Shown piece by piece: positions 43,423-51,457 of a stretch of 64,000 bases of DNA (positions are counted from its first letter, which is position 1; every line of letters begins with the position of its first letter). The DNA is from Neobacillus sp. YX16. Lineage in GTDB: Bacteria; Bacillota; Bacilli; Bacillales; Cytobacillaceae. The stretch covers positions 2,308,001 through 2,372,000 of the forward strand of contig NZ_CP126115.1 in NCBI RefSeq assembly GCF_030123505.1, given 5' to 3'. The notes under the pieces were generated by a model. It had not been told where the DNA came from. It was given only the letters and a program-made list of their open reading frames with translations, and searched no databases. A program made the translations under genes and the position numbers.

Positions 43423-45714
43423 TTAAACAGTTTGTTGTTGCTGTTGTCGTAGTTTTTGTGCAGCTGTCACCATATTTTTTAATGAGAAAATCGTTTCATC
43501 TTCATGTCGTGTTTTTAAACCACAATCTGGATTCACCCAAAACTGTTCTTTGGAAATAATCTCTAAGCTGTCTTTTAATATGGTGTCGATTTCTTGTACA
43601 CTTGGAACACGCGGGCTGTGTATATCATACACACCTAAACCGATACCAAGTTCATATGGATTTTGTTTTAGTGATTGAATCAGTTCTCCATGGCTTCTTG
43701 ATGTTTCTATTGAAATGACATCTGCATCAAGGGCACGAATTGTTTCTAAAAAGTTATTAAACTCGCAATAACACATATGAGTATGAATTTGTGTTTCATT
43801 TCTTACACTGGAAGTCGCTAGCTTGAATGCATTAACTGACCATGATAAATATTGATTCCAGTCTTCTTTCCTTAATGGCAAGCCTTCACGTAATGCAGGT
43901 TCATCCACCTGAATAATGGCAATTCCTGCATTTTCTAATGCTTGAACCTCTTCTTTGAGGGCTAAGGCAATTTGGTTAGCTACAAGTTCACGGGAGATAT
44001 CATCACGGACAAAAGACCAATTTAAGATCGTGACAGGGCCAGTTAACATCCCTTTAACATACTTTGTTGTTAATTGCTGTGCCTCTACTACTTCCTTCAC
44101 TGTCATTGGAGAAGTCCACTCAACATCACCATAAATAATCGGCGGTTTCACACAACGTGATCCATAAGATACCACCCAGGCTTTTTTTGTAAAAGCAAAA
44201 CCTTTCAGCTTTTCACCAAAGTACTCTACCATATCGGTTCGCTCAAATTCCCCATGCACTAAGACATCCAGGCCAATTTCTTCCTGAATTCGAATCCATC
44301 GTGCGGTTTCACTTTTCAAAAACTCAGCATAATTAGTGTCACTTATTTCTTTTTTGCGCCATGCTGTCCGTGTTCGTTTTACTTGATCCGATTGAGGGAA
44401 GCTTCCAATCGTTGTTGTTGGAAAATCCGGTAATTGTAACGCCTCTTGCTGTAATGGTTGACGTACTTTAAAGGGCATTGGACGTGTAAAATGTTCTGGC
44501 TTGACTTGTAATAAAAGATCCTTTACACGTGGGTTTTGCCTCGCCTCATGCTGCTCTAAGGCTTGAATTGCCGCCATACTTTGAGACACACTTTTACTGC
44601 CTGACCAGTTCTCGTCTAGAACGAAGGATGTAATTTGCGTTAACTCGACGATTTTCTCATCGGCAAAGGACAATGCACTTAGTAAAGTCGCATCCAGAGT
44701 ATTTTCAGATTTAGTTGTGACAGGTACATGCTGTAAACTGCAAGAAGATTGAACCCAGGCTTCATTTACACCGCTTAAGGATAAAATAGCTTTTGTTATC
44801 ATTGCTTTTTCAGCTAAATTTGCCCTCCAAATATCACGCCCATTTATAATTCCAATCCCTAATACTTTATCTTGTGGGAAACCATATTTACGGAGTGAAG
44901 CCATATTCTCATCAGCACCATGAATAAAATCAAGACCAACTCCTGCAACAGGTAATTGAATGAGCTCTTCATACGCTGATAGTCCTTCAAAATAGGTTTG
45001 TAACATCAATTTCGCTGTTGGTACTTCTTCTGCTAATTGTTTATATATTTGTTGAATTAGTTTTATATCTTCGGGTGCAAGTGAAAGGACTAATGCTGGT
45101 TCTTCCACCTGAATCCACTCTGCCCCTGCATCTACAAGTTGTTGGAGGACTTGAGCATAAAGAGGTAAGAGTCTTAATATAAAGGATGCTTTGGATATTG
45201 AATCGTAGCCCTTCGATAATTGAACAAAAGAATAGGGACCTATAATGGTAGGCTTTGTAATTAGACCTAGTTCAAACTTCGCTTCTAAAAAATAATCTAA
45301 AATATAGTTTTGAGTTAATTCTAGAGGCTGGCCTTCGTACTCAGGTACAATGTAGTGGTAGTTTGTATTAAACCATTTGGTCATCTCAGAAGCCACAACA
45401 TTGTTAGCCCCACGCGCCATTGCGTAATAAGTTGTTAAATCTACCTTTTCGCCAGCCCACTTATAGCGGGCTGGGATTAAACCGAACATGGTCGCGAGGT
45501 CTAGCATACGATCATAAAAAGTAAAATCTCCGACCGTGGGAATGTCTAATCCTAATGTTTGCTGGTGTTTCAAATGATTCAAGCGTATGGTCTTCATCTC
45601 AAAGATAAACTCTTCCTCTGATATCTGACCCTTCCAAAAAGATTCGACACAACGTTTCCACTCTCGATTACCACCTATGTATGGGTAACCAATGGCTGTA
45701 CTGACTAAATTCAT
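43423..45714 (-). CDS. metE: Cobalamin-independent methionine synthase
   Basis: Transfers methyl from 5-methyl-tetrahydropteroyl-glutamate to homocysteine without B12. 763 aa, normal length; N-terminal half (about 1-400) and catalytic C-terminal barrel. Seen: LPDFPTTTIGSFPQ, QVDEPALREGLP, zinc ligands in THMCYCEFN and NPDCGLKTR. SD AAGGAGG in front of ATG. Upstream on the same strand lie a cobalamin riboswitch and an intrinsic terminator, so expression should fall when B12 is available. Confidence 0.97.
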   Translation of the reverse strand: MNLVSTAIGYPYIGGNREWKRCVESFWKGQISEEEFIFEMKTIRLNHLKHQQTLGLDIPTVGDFTFYDRMLDLATMFGLIPARYKWAGEKVDLTTYYAMARGANNVVASEMTKWFNTNYHYIVPEYEGQPLELTQNYILDYFLEAKFELGLITKPTIIGPYSFVQLSKGYDSISKASFILRLLPLYAQVLQQLVDAGAEWIQVEEPALVLSLAPEDIKLIQQIYKQLAEEVPTAKLMLQTYFEGLSAYEELIQLPVAGVGLDFIHGADENMASLRKYGFPQDKVLGIGIINGRDIWRANLAEKAMITKAILSLSGVNEAWVQSSCSLQHVPVTTKSENTLDATLLSALSFADEKIVELTQITSFVLDENWSGSKSVSQSMAAIQALEQHEARQNPRVKDLLLQVKPEHFTRPMPFKVRQPLQQEALQLPDFPTTTIGSFPQSDQVKRTRTAWRKKEISDTNYAEFLKSETARWIRIQEEIGLDVLVHGEFERTDMVEYFGEKLKGFAFTKKAWVVSYGSRCVKPPIIYGDVEWTSPMTVKEVVEAQQLTTKYVKGMLTGPVTILNWSFVRDDISRELVANQIALALKEEVQALENAGIAIIQVDEPALREGLPLRKEDWNQYLSWSVNAFKLATSSVRNETQIHTHMCYCEFNNFLETIRALDADVISIETSRSHGELIQSLKQNPYELGIGLGVYDIHSPRVPSVQEIDTILKDSLEIISKEQFWVNPDCGLKTRHEDETIFSLKNMVTAAQKLRQQQQQTV

Positions 45715-45752
45715 TTTACGATTCCTCCTTTACATTTACATATTCCAAATAC

Positions 45753-45784
45753 AAAAAAGCCATCTCCATGAAAAGGAAATGGCT
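45753..45784 (-). terminator. Expression-platform terminator of the metE leader
   Basis: On the minus strand AGCCATTTCC pairs with GGAGATGGCT, followed by TTTTTT, 40 bp ahead of metE. It is the off-state of the cobalamin riboswitch at 45885. Confidence 0.8.
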
Positions 45785-45884
45785 ATACATTCAAGTTAAA
45801 GGTATGTCTAAGAAATCAAACAACTCATAACTCGTTTGTCGTACGAATGTCACCACCTATTCCACGTAGGTATTTGGTGTGTAC

Positions 45885-46045
45885 TAGAATGGGCAGGTCT
45901 CCTGGCTCATCATCAATGCTCATCACACCTTCCCATCAAAAGACAGTGGTATTTGTGATTCACTCCGAATTACAGTTGCGGGACAGCGACGGAATTTCAC
46001 CGTTCTTCCCTTTTAAGCCAAGCCTTAGCTTGGCACCAATTCTTA
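45885..46045 (-). promoter_or_regulatory. Cobalamin riboswitch controlling metE
   Basis: Read on the minus strand: GGTGAAATTCCGTCGCTGTC with CCGCAACTGTAA following, a P3-P6 core (ACTGTC...GATGGGAAGG), and the B12-box GAGCCAGGAGACCTGCCC. These are hallmark elements of the AdoCbl riboswitch. Downstream terminator at 45753 gives transcriptional control. Confidence 0.95.
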
Positions 46046-46122
46046 CACGATATGTAATTGCCAATTAATATAACATACTCATAATCTGGTGTACATAATT
46101 TTCCGAGAATTTATTTTTGTTA

Positions 46123-46151
46123 TTGTCAAAGTAGATAATGTATATTATATT
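46123..46151 (+). promoter_or_regulatory. Promoter of the ribonucleotide reductase operon
   Basis: TTGTCA (46123-46128), 17-bp spacer, TATATT (46146-46151). Predicted start near 46158, at the edge of the first NrdR box. Confidence 0.5.
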
Positions 46152-46158
46152 TGTTGAT

Positions 46159-46206
46159 ATACAATATTTAGTGTTGTTTATTAGGATGTAACACTAAATA
46201 TAGATA
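46159..46206 (+). promoter_or_regulatory. Tandem NrdR boxes
   Basis: Box 1 ATACAATATTTAGTGT (46159-46174) matches the consensus ACACWATATWTWGTGT at 15 of 16 positions. Box 2 ACACTAAATATAGATA (46191-46206) matches at 12 of 16. Centres are 32 bp apart, three helical turns, the spacing usual for NrdR pairs. Position between promoter and riboswitch fits repression of the nrd operon when dNTPs are ample. Confidence 0.72.
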
Positions 46207-46217
46207 ATGACCAAATT

Positions 46218-46366
46218 TAATGGTGTCTGTATAGACTTAATAGGGAATCTGGTGAAAATCCAGAACTGTACCCGCAACTGTAAGTGCTGACGAAATAATC
46301 ATATCCACTGTCTTGGACGGGAAGGGATTAGAGTAGGAAGAAGCACAAGTCAGGAGACCTGCCATT
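46218..46366 (+). promoter_or_regulatory. Cobalamin riboswitch controlling class I ribonucleotide reductase
   Basis: Contains AATAGGGAATCTGGTGAAAA, ACTGTACCCGCAACTGTAAG, CCACTGTCTTGGACGGGAAGG (core junction) and the B12-box AGTCAGGAGACCTGCC. A terminator at 46467 forms the expression platform. Divergent from the metE riboswitch, with about 170 bp between the two aptamers. Confidence 0.95.
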
Positions 46367-46466
46367 TTTATTACGTATTATCTTCTTCGGGAGTTGGGAG
46401 GATATAACGAGGGTATGCCTACTATTACAGTGACCAAGTACTGTATGATAGATTATTCCACGTTAT

Positions 46467-46496
46467 AAACCCATCTTCATGGATGGGTTTTTTGTT
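46467..46496 (+). terminator. Expression-platform terminator of the nrd leader
   Basis: AAACCCATC, loop TTCAT, GGATGGGTTT, then TTTGTTG. The apparent upstream extension of the reductase frame begins inside this stem, which argues against ATG 46483 as start. Confidence 0.88.
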
Positions 46497-46539
46497 GTTT
46501 CACTCTCGAAGTCAATTCGATAAGAAAAGAGGAATTGCT

Positions 46540-48825
46540 ATGGTAGTAAATAGTGTATATTCAGAAAAAGATACAGTTTTTGCAGCAGTGAAAAGGGTTT
46601 CTGAAAAATATAATCTGGATCCAAGAGAATTATATAAAAAGATTGCTAGTCTTGAGGAGTCAACAATATATGAACAATCCCTTACTTTTGCATTAAATCA
46701 AATTTCGATGTCTGACCCCAACTGGACCTTTCTAGCGGCAAATCTTTATTTAGGTGAACTATATCGGATTGCTTCAAATAATAGAGGGTATAAGTCTGAT
46801 ATAAACTATGGGGATTTTTATACTCTGATTGCTGAATTAACTAGAATAGGAATCTATTCTAAGGATTTATTACAAGATTATACAAAAGAAGAGATTGAAA
46901 TATTAGCTGGAGAAATAGCTCCTGAACGGGATTTTTTGTTTAATTATATAGGGTTATTTTTACTAGCAGATCGTTACTTGGCAAAAGATTACGAAGGAAA
47001 CCTATATGAATTGCCTCAAGAACGGTTTATGATTATCGCCATGACATTAATGAGAAAGGAACAAAAGGAAGTCAGATTAACCCATGTTAAAGAAGCATAC
47101 TGGGCACTAAGCAACTTGTATATGACCGTTGCTACACCAACTCTATCAAATGCTGGAAAAAACTTTGGCCAGCTCTCTTCCTGTTTTATTGATACAGTAG
47201 AAGATTCTTTGGATGGAATTTATTTAAATAATTGGGATATTGCTAGATTAAGTAAAGATGGTGGTGGTGTAGGTGTGTACCTTGGAAAGGTACGTGCCTT
47301 AGGTTCAGATATCAAGAAATTTAAAGGTAATTCTTCTGGGGTTGTACCTTGGATTCGTCTTATTAATGATACGGCTGTGAGTGTCGACCAATTGGGTCAA
47401 AGGCAGGGGGCGGTCGCTGTTTATTTAGATATATTCCATAAGGATATTATGAATGGCTTTTTAGACTTAAAAACAAATAACGGAGACGAAAGGCGAAAGG
47501 CTCATGATATTTTTACAGGTGTTTCGATACCTGACTTGTTTATGAAGAAATTAGAAGAAGTAGATGAAAACGGTAGAAGTGTTGGAGAATGGCGTACCTT
47601 TTGTCCTCATCAAATAAAACAAATGATGGGGTGGACGGATCAAGAAGGAAATCCCCTTGGTTTGGAAGATTTTTATGATGAGTGTGATATAAAGTTTTTT
47701 ACAGAAAAGTATGAAGAAGCGGTAAACCATCCTCTACTTCCTCGAAAAACCTATCGAGCTATGGATATTATGGCCAGGATTATGATTTCTCAATTAGAAA
47801 CAGGTACTCCATATATGTTTTATCGAGATGAAGTAAATCGTCAAAATCCCAACAAACATGTTAAAGGGAACGGACGTGCATCGATTTTTTGCAGTAATTT
47901 GTGTACCGAGATAACCCAAAATATGTCTGCCACAACGATTGTTAAAGAATATATCGATGAGGATGGAAATATTGTCATTGTTCGTAAACCTGGGGATTTT
48001 GTTGTCTGCAATCTATCATCTATTAATTTACCGAAAGCTGTAAAAGGAGATGTATTAGAAAGATTGATTCCTATTCAAATGAGAATGCTAGACAATGTAA
48101 TTGATCTGAATACCATTACCGTCGGACAAGCCGAGGTGACAAATAAGCAATATCGTCCTGTGGGATTAGGTACGTTTGGCTGGCATCACCTTCTTGCATT
48201 AGAGGGGATATTTTGGGAATCCGAAAGGGCTGTTAAATATGCTGATCAACTATATGAGGAAATTGCTTATCTTACCATTCGTTCATCAATGGAATTAGCT
48301 AAGGAAAAAGGTGCCTATAAGAAGTTTGAAGGTTCAGAATGGAAATCAGGCAAGTACTTTGAACGCAAAGGGTATAAATCAGACCGATGGAACCAAGTGA
48401 AGGGAGAGATTGCGAGGTATGGGGTTCGAAATGGCTGGATGATGGCAATTGCTCCAAACTCATCAACCGCAAAGATTGGTGGCTCAACAGATGGGATTGA
48501 TCCTTTATATGCAGTTGAATACGCAGAGGAGAAGAAAAATTTCAAATTTAAAGTAACGGCGCCTGATTTAGACCATAACAGTTATAACTATTATCGACGA
48601 ACTAGGCATGTTCTGGATCAGACATGGAGTATTAGGCAAAACGCTGCTCGGCAGCGACATATTGACCAATCAATTAGTTTTAATCTCTATGTTCGTCATG
48701 ATATTAAAGCAATAGAGTTATTAGATCTTCATATGCAAGCATGGAAGCAGGGTTTAAAAACAACCTATTACGTAAGAAGCACTTCACAAACTGAGATAGA
48801 AGAATGTGAAGCATGTCAAAGTTAG
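46540..48825 (+). CDS. Class I ribonucleoside-diphosphate reductase, alpha (catalytic) subunit
   Basis: Reduces NDPs to dNDPs. ATG 46540 behind AAAGAGGAA; 761 aa. Seen: ATPTLSNAGK and the active-site cysteine in LSSCFIDTVEDSLDG, GGGVGVYLGKVRALGSDI, SNLCTEI (active-site Cys and Glu), SMELAKEKGAY, radical-transfer tyrosines in TTYYVRS and the C-terminal redox pair CEACQ. No ATP-cone domain is apparent at the N-terminus. It lies under a cobalamin riboswitch and NrdR boxes, so it should be used when B12 is scarce, presumably alternating with a B12-dependent class II enzyme elsewhere in the genome (inference). Confidence 0.93.
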   Translation: MVVNSVYSEKDTVFAAVKRVSEKYNLDPRELYKKIASLEESTIYEQSLTFALNQISMSDPNWTFLAANLYLGELYRIASNNRGYKSDINYGDFYTLIAELTRIGIYSKDLLQDYTKEEIEILAGEIAPERDFLFNYIGLFLLADRYLAKDYEGNLYELPQERFMIIAMTLMRKEQKEVRLTHVKEAYWALSNLYMTVATPTLSNAGKNFGQLSSCFIDTVEDSLDGIYLNNWDIARLSKDGGGVGVYLGKVRALGSDIKKFKGNSSGVVPWIRLINDTAVSVDQLGQRQGAVAVYLDIFHKDIMNGFLDLKTNNGDERRKAHDIFTGVSIPDLFMKKLEEVDENGRSVGEWRTFCPHQIKQMMGWTDQEGNPLGLEDFYDECDIKFFTEKYEEAVNHPLLPRKTYRAMDIMARIMISQLETGTPYMFYRDEVNRQNPNKHVKGNGRASIFCSNLCTEITQNMSATTIVKEYIDEDGNIVIVRKPGDFVVCNLSSINLPKAVKGDVLERLIPIQMRMLDNVIDLNTITVGQAEVTNKQYRPVGLGTFGWHHLLALEGIFWESERAVKYADQLYEEIAYLTIRSSMELAKEKGAYKKFEGSEWKSGKYFERKGYKSDRWNQVKGEIARYGVRNGWMMAIAPNSSTAKIGGSTDGIDPLYAVEYAEEKKNFKFKVTAPDLDHNSYNYYRRTRHVLDQTWSIRQNAARQRHIDQSISFNLYVRHDIKAIELLDLHMQAWKQGLKTTYYVRSTSQTEIEECEACQS

Positions 48826-48853
48826 ACAAGACAATCCAGGAGGTATTTATTTG

Positions 48854-49897
48854 ATGATACATACACCATTAACCAAAATTAAATTACTAAATCCAGATTT
48901 TCCAAACAAATCCACTAGGATAATTAATGGAGAGTCATCAGGTATTCTTAATTGGAATGATATTGCCTATCCTAAGATGTACGACTTGTACCAAACTCTA
49001 TTATCAAACTTTTGGAAGCCGCAAGAAATTAATATGCAGGATGATATAAAACAATGGGATTCCCTTAGTAATCATGAAAAGGATGTGTTCCTGCGTATCA
49101 ATACTCAACTTGCTTCACTTGATAGCCTGCAAACACCAACCATGAGTCAAGTAATGGATTATGTAACGGACTCTAGTTTCAAAGCGATCTTTGCGGTTAT
49201 TTCACAACAAGAAGCCGTTCATAATGAGTCATATTCTTATATACTTAGCTCACTTATTCCTATGGGTGAACAAAATGACCGATTTAATCAAGCGAAAAGT
49301 GATCACATTGTAAGAAAACGTAATCAACTTATATTAGATGCCTATGAGGATTTTAGACAAAATCCAACGCCACAAGCGTTATTTAAGTTATGTGTAAACT
49401 CCATTAACTTGGAAGGTATTTATTTTTACGCAGGTTTTGCTTTTTTCTATCACCTAGCACGTCAGCAAAAAATGCTTAAGACAAGTACGATGATTAGTTA
49501 TATACAACGGGATGAAATGCAGCATGCCTATTTTATTTCTCAATTTATTCGAATCCTTTTAACTGAAAATCCTGAACTTCATACGGATGAAAATATCCAA
49601 TATGTCTATGAAACGATTAGTGAGGCAGTTGAACTAGAAAAAGAGTGGGCTCAATATATTTTATCCGAAATAAAAGGGATCGATTTAGTAGAATTCGAAG
49701 GGTATGTAGAATATTTGGCAAATAAGCGATTGAGACAGCTTGGTCTGAAAAATCTTTATGAAGAAAGAAGCAATCCGATGCCGTGGATCCAAATTTTTGG
49801 AGATGAAATGATGAATGAGACGAAGTCGGATTTCTTTGAACAAAAGTCAAGAACCTATTCAAAGGTCTCACAGTCCAATGGCTTTGACGAACTGTAA
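48854..49897 (+). CDS. Class I ribonucleoside-diphosphate reductase, beta (radical) subunit
   Basis: 347-aa ferritin-like protein that makes the tyrosyl radical at a di-metal site. ATG 48854 after AGGAGG; the longer frame from 48806 overlaps the alpha gene. Seen: metal ligands in QQEAVHNESYSYIL, INLEGIYFYAGFAFF and RDEMQHAYF, with the Tyr following HNES as radical candidate. Second gene of the nrd operon; its end overlaps the flavodoxin gene by 20 bp. Iron or manganese use cannot be decided by reading alone. Confidence 0.92.
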   Translation: MIHTPLTKIKLLNPDFPNKSTRIINGESSGILNWNDIAYPKMYDLYQTLLSNFWKPQEINMQDDIKQWDSLSNHEKDVFLRINTQLASLDSLQTPTMSQVMDYVTDSSFKAIFAVISQQEAVHNESYSYILSSLIPMGEQNDRFNQAKSDHIVRKRNQLILDAYEDFRQNPTPQALFKLCVNSINLEGIYFYAGFAFFYHLARQQKMLKTSTMISYIQRDEMQHAYFISQFIRILLTENPELHTDENIQYVYETISEAVELEKEWAQYILSEIKGIDLVEFEGYVEYLANKRLRQLGLKNLYEERSNPMPWIQIFGDEMMNETKSDFFEQKSRTYSKVSQSNGFDEL

Positions 49898-50351
49898 CAT
49901 ATCCGTTGCCATTGTTTATGCGTCCGTATCTGGAAATACAAAAGAATTGGCCGAAGAACTTTATCAAATCTTTCTAGGGGAGTCAGTCAATATATCAATT
50001 TATAGTATAAATGAGTTTTCATTAGAAGACTTAAGTCAATATAAGGCAGTAGCTATAGGAACGTACACATGGGGAAATGGTGAAATCCCTAGGGAAATGA
50101 GACATCTCTATCAAGCGTTTGAATCAATTATGAGAAAAGACATTACTACTGCCGTTTTTGGAACGGGAGATAGCTGTTATCCAATGTTTTGTGGAGCGGT
50201 TGATCAATTTCGGGACATGCTGTACGTTCACACAAACTTAGCAGCGACCTTGAAGGTTGAACTTTTGCCACAAGAACAGGATATAAAGCGTTGCAGAAAG
50301 TTTGTTGAAATACTACTATTGCGAGCAAGTATGGAAAATTTGGTAATGTAG
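49878..50351 (+). CDS. Flavodoxin (nrd-operon reductant or NrdI substitute)
   Basis: 157-aa flavodoxin. Seen: FMN phosphate loop YASVSGNTKELAEEL, TYTWGNGEIPREM (isoalloxazine loop with an aromatic), and FGTGDSCYPMFCGAVDQF. This is a classical flavodoxin pattern (YkuN/YkuP type), not a compact NrdI. ATG 49878 lies in the beta-subunit end, overlapping by 20 bp, with a poor SD, so translational coupling is likely. In class Ib operons NrdI activates Mn-NrdF; this protein may do that or feed electrons to the enzyme. Inference from location. Confidence 0.82.
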   Translation: MALTNCNISVAIVYASVSGNTKELAEELYQIFLGESVNISIYSINEFSLEDLSQYKAVAIGTYTWGNGEIPREMRHLYQAFESIMRKDITTAVFGTGDSCYPMFCGAVDQFRDMLYVHTNLAATLKVELLPQEQDIKRCRKFVEILLLRASMENLVM

Positions 50352-50439
50352 AATATAAAATGGGCTAAGGGGGGTCTACAAGCGTGTTTTGTGCTGGGAG
50401 ACTCCTAGAACGCCTCCTCCTAAAAGGATACCTTCCGCT

Positions 50440-50757
50440 TCAAACAGATTTTCTTAGTGAATATTCGACAAGCCAAGCAGGTATTGAGCCTGTTTTGTTT
50501 GATTTGCGATTGCAATTCATCCAATCCTGTAAGATGGCAGAAAAATGATTTTCTTCAAAGTGGAATACAGCAATAGCACCAATCGTAGGAGGAAAGGGAC
50601 TTATTCTAATATGGTTCTTCAGTTTCGTTAATACCTTCTCATAATCCATCTCTGAACAAAATTGAAACCATTGCAAAACCGTTTCGTCCTTACAGATGCA
50701 GTCGGAATAAACTGATTCGATTAGTACTAAAAGTTTGAATACCTCATCCTTCGTCAT
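50440..50757 (-). CDS. Orphan phage-type replicative helicase loader/inhibitor (G39P-like)
   Basis: 105-aa protein; ATG 50757 has AGGAGG six nt upstream. Seen: MTKDEVFKLLVLIESVY, LQWFQFCSEMDYEKVLTKLKNHI, SPFPPTIGAI. This pattern (N-terminal helical bundle, then PFPPTI before an unstructured C-terminus) matches the phage SPP1 G39P-type helicase loader/inhibitor family. No other phage gene is nearby, so it is an orphan. A pair of cysteines (DCICKDE) is unusual. Flanked by the dispersed inverted repeat at 50802. Confidence 0.7.
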   Translation of the reverse strand: MTKDEVFKLLVLIESVYSDCICKDETVLQWFQFCSEMDYEKVLTKLKNHIRISPFPPTIGAIAVFHFEENHFSAILQDWMNCNRKSNKTGSIPAWLVEYSLRKSV

Positions 50758-50801
50758 AGTGTGTCCTCCTTTAATTGCCAAGGGTTGCCAATGCCAGGTT
50801 G

Positions 50802-50852
50802 CCAGGGGGACGGTTCTCCCGGTCCAAAAGACCGGGAAAACCGTCCCCCTGG
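50802..50852. repeat. Dispersed long inverted repeat, GGGGGACGGTTCTCC type (copy 2)
   Basis: 23-bp arms (50802-50824 and 50830-50852) with one mismatch around loop CAAAA-like sequence. Shares arms, loop start and flanks with 17389-17440. Could also terminate transcription from the minus or plus side, but lacks a T-run on either side close to the stem. Confidence 0.88.
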
Positions 50853-50869
50853 TTTCCCTTGGTTTTTTA

Positions 50870-50917
50870 TTGACAAAGTAAGCATATAATAATATATTAT
50901 CTAATAGTATTAGATAA
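50870..50917 (+). promoter_or_regulatory. Promoter and MarR operator
   Basis: TTGACA (50870-50875), 17 bp, TATATT (50893-50898). A perfect inverted repeat TTATCTAATA-G-TATTAGATAA (50897-50917) overlaps the -10 and the start, suited to autorepression by the MarR protein encoded from 50937. Confidence 0.8.
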
Positions 50918-50936
50918 GTTTTGAAGGAGTAAAGAT

Positions 50937-51383
50937 ATGGATTACAAAACGTTAGCGGAAGAACTGTTTCATATAATGACTAGGACAGCTAAAATGCCGT
51001 TTCAGAAAAAAGTAGACGATCTTTCTCATGGAGAGAGAAGAATATTAGGGTATCTTACTTTTGGAAAAAATGGAGTTCCGTCAGGTGATCTCAGTGAGAA
51101 GCTGGATCTCACCACCCCTCGTGTTGCATCCGCCCTCAATAGTTTATCCAAAAAAGGTTTTATTGAACGAAACAGGGATGAAAATGACAAACGAATGGTT
51201 ATTGTCACGATAACGGAGACGGGTAAAAGCTTTATGATGGAAGAATATAATAAACTGATTTCGATGATACAGCAAACACTTCAAAAACTTGGTGAAAAAG
51301 ATGCTCAAGAATTAATTCGAATTATTAAACGAATTAAGGAAATTACCAATGATATGAATGATCAAGAATGCAGGCATGAATAA
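50937..51383 (+). CDS. MarR-family transcriptional regulator
   Basis: 148 aa winged-helix repressor. Seen: SHGERRILGYL, LSEKLDLTTPRVASALNSLSKKG (recognition region), IERNRDENDKRMVIVTITETGK (wing). ATG behind AAGGAG. It heads an operon with two ABC half-transporters, and its operator at 50897 is repeated in degraded form at 51408, before the transporter genes. Likely senses a compound exported by the transporter. Confidence 0.92.
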   Translation: MDYKTLAEELFHIMTRTAKMPFQKKVDDLSHGERRILGYLTFGKNGVPSGDLSEKLDLTTPRVASALNSLSKKGFIERNRDENDKRMVIVTITETGKSFMMEEYNKLISMIQQTLQKLGEKDAQELIRIIKRIKEITNDMNDQECRHE

Positions 51384-51407
51384 AGGGTCTGCCTTATTTT
51401 TATAAAA

Positions 51408-51428
51408 GTATCTAACACTATTAGGTTT
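51408..51428 (+). promoter_or_regulatory. Second, degenerate MarR operator
   Basis: GTATCTAACACTATTAGGTTT keeps the TATCTAA and TATTAG core of the operator at 50897, 30 bp before the first ABC gene. Confidence 0.5.
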
Positions 51429-51457
51429 ATTGTAATTGGTTCACAGGAGGGATAAAC

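Noticed and set aside
45847..46068. Plus-strand 73-codon frame
   Set aside because: It is the antisense of the metE cobalamin riboswitch, a structured RNA.
46483..46539. Upstream start for the reductase alpha subunit
   Set aside because: ATG lies within the riboswitch terminator stem; ATG 46540 has its own SD.
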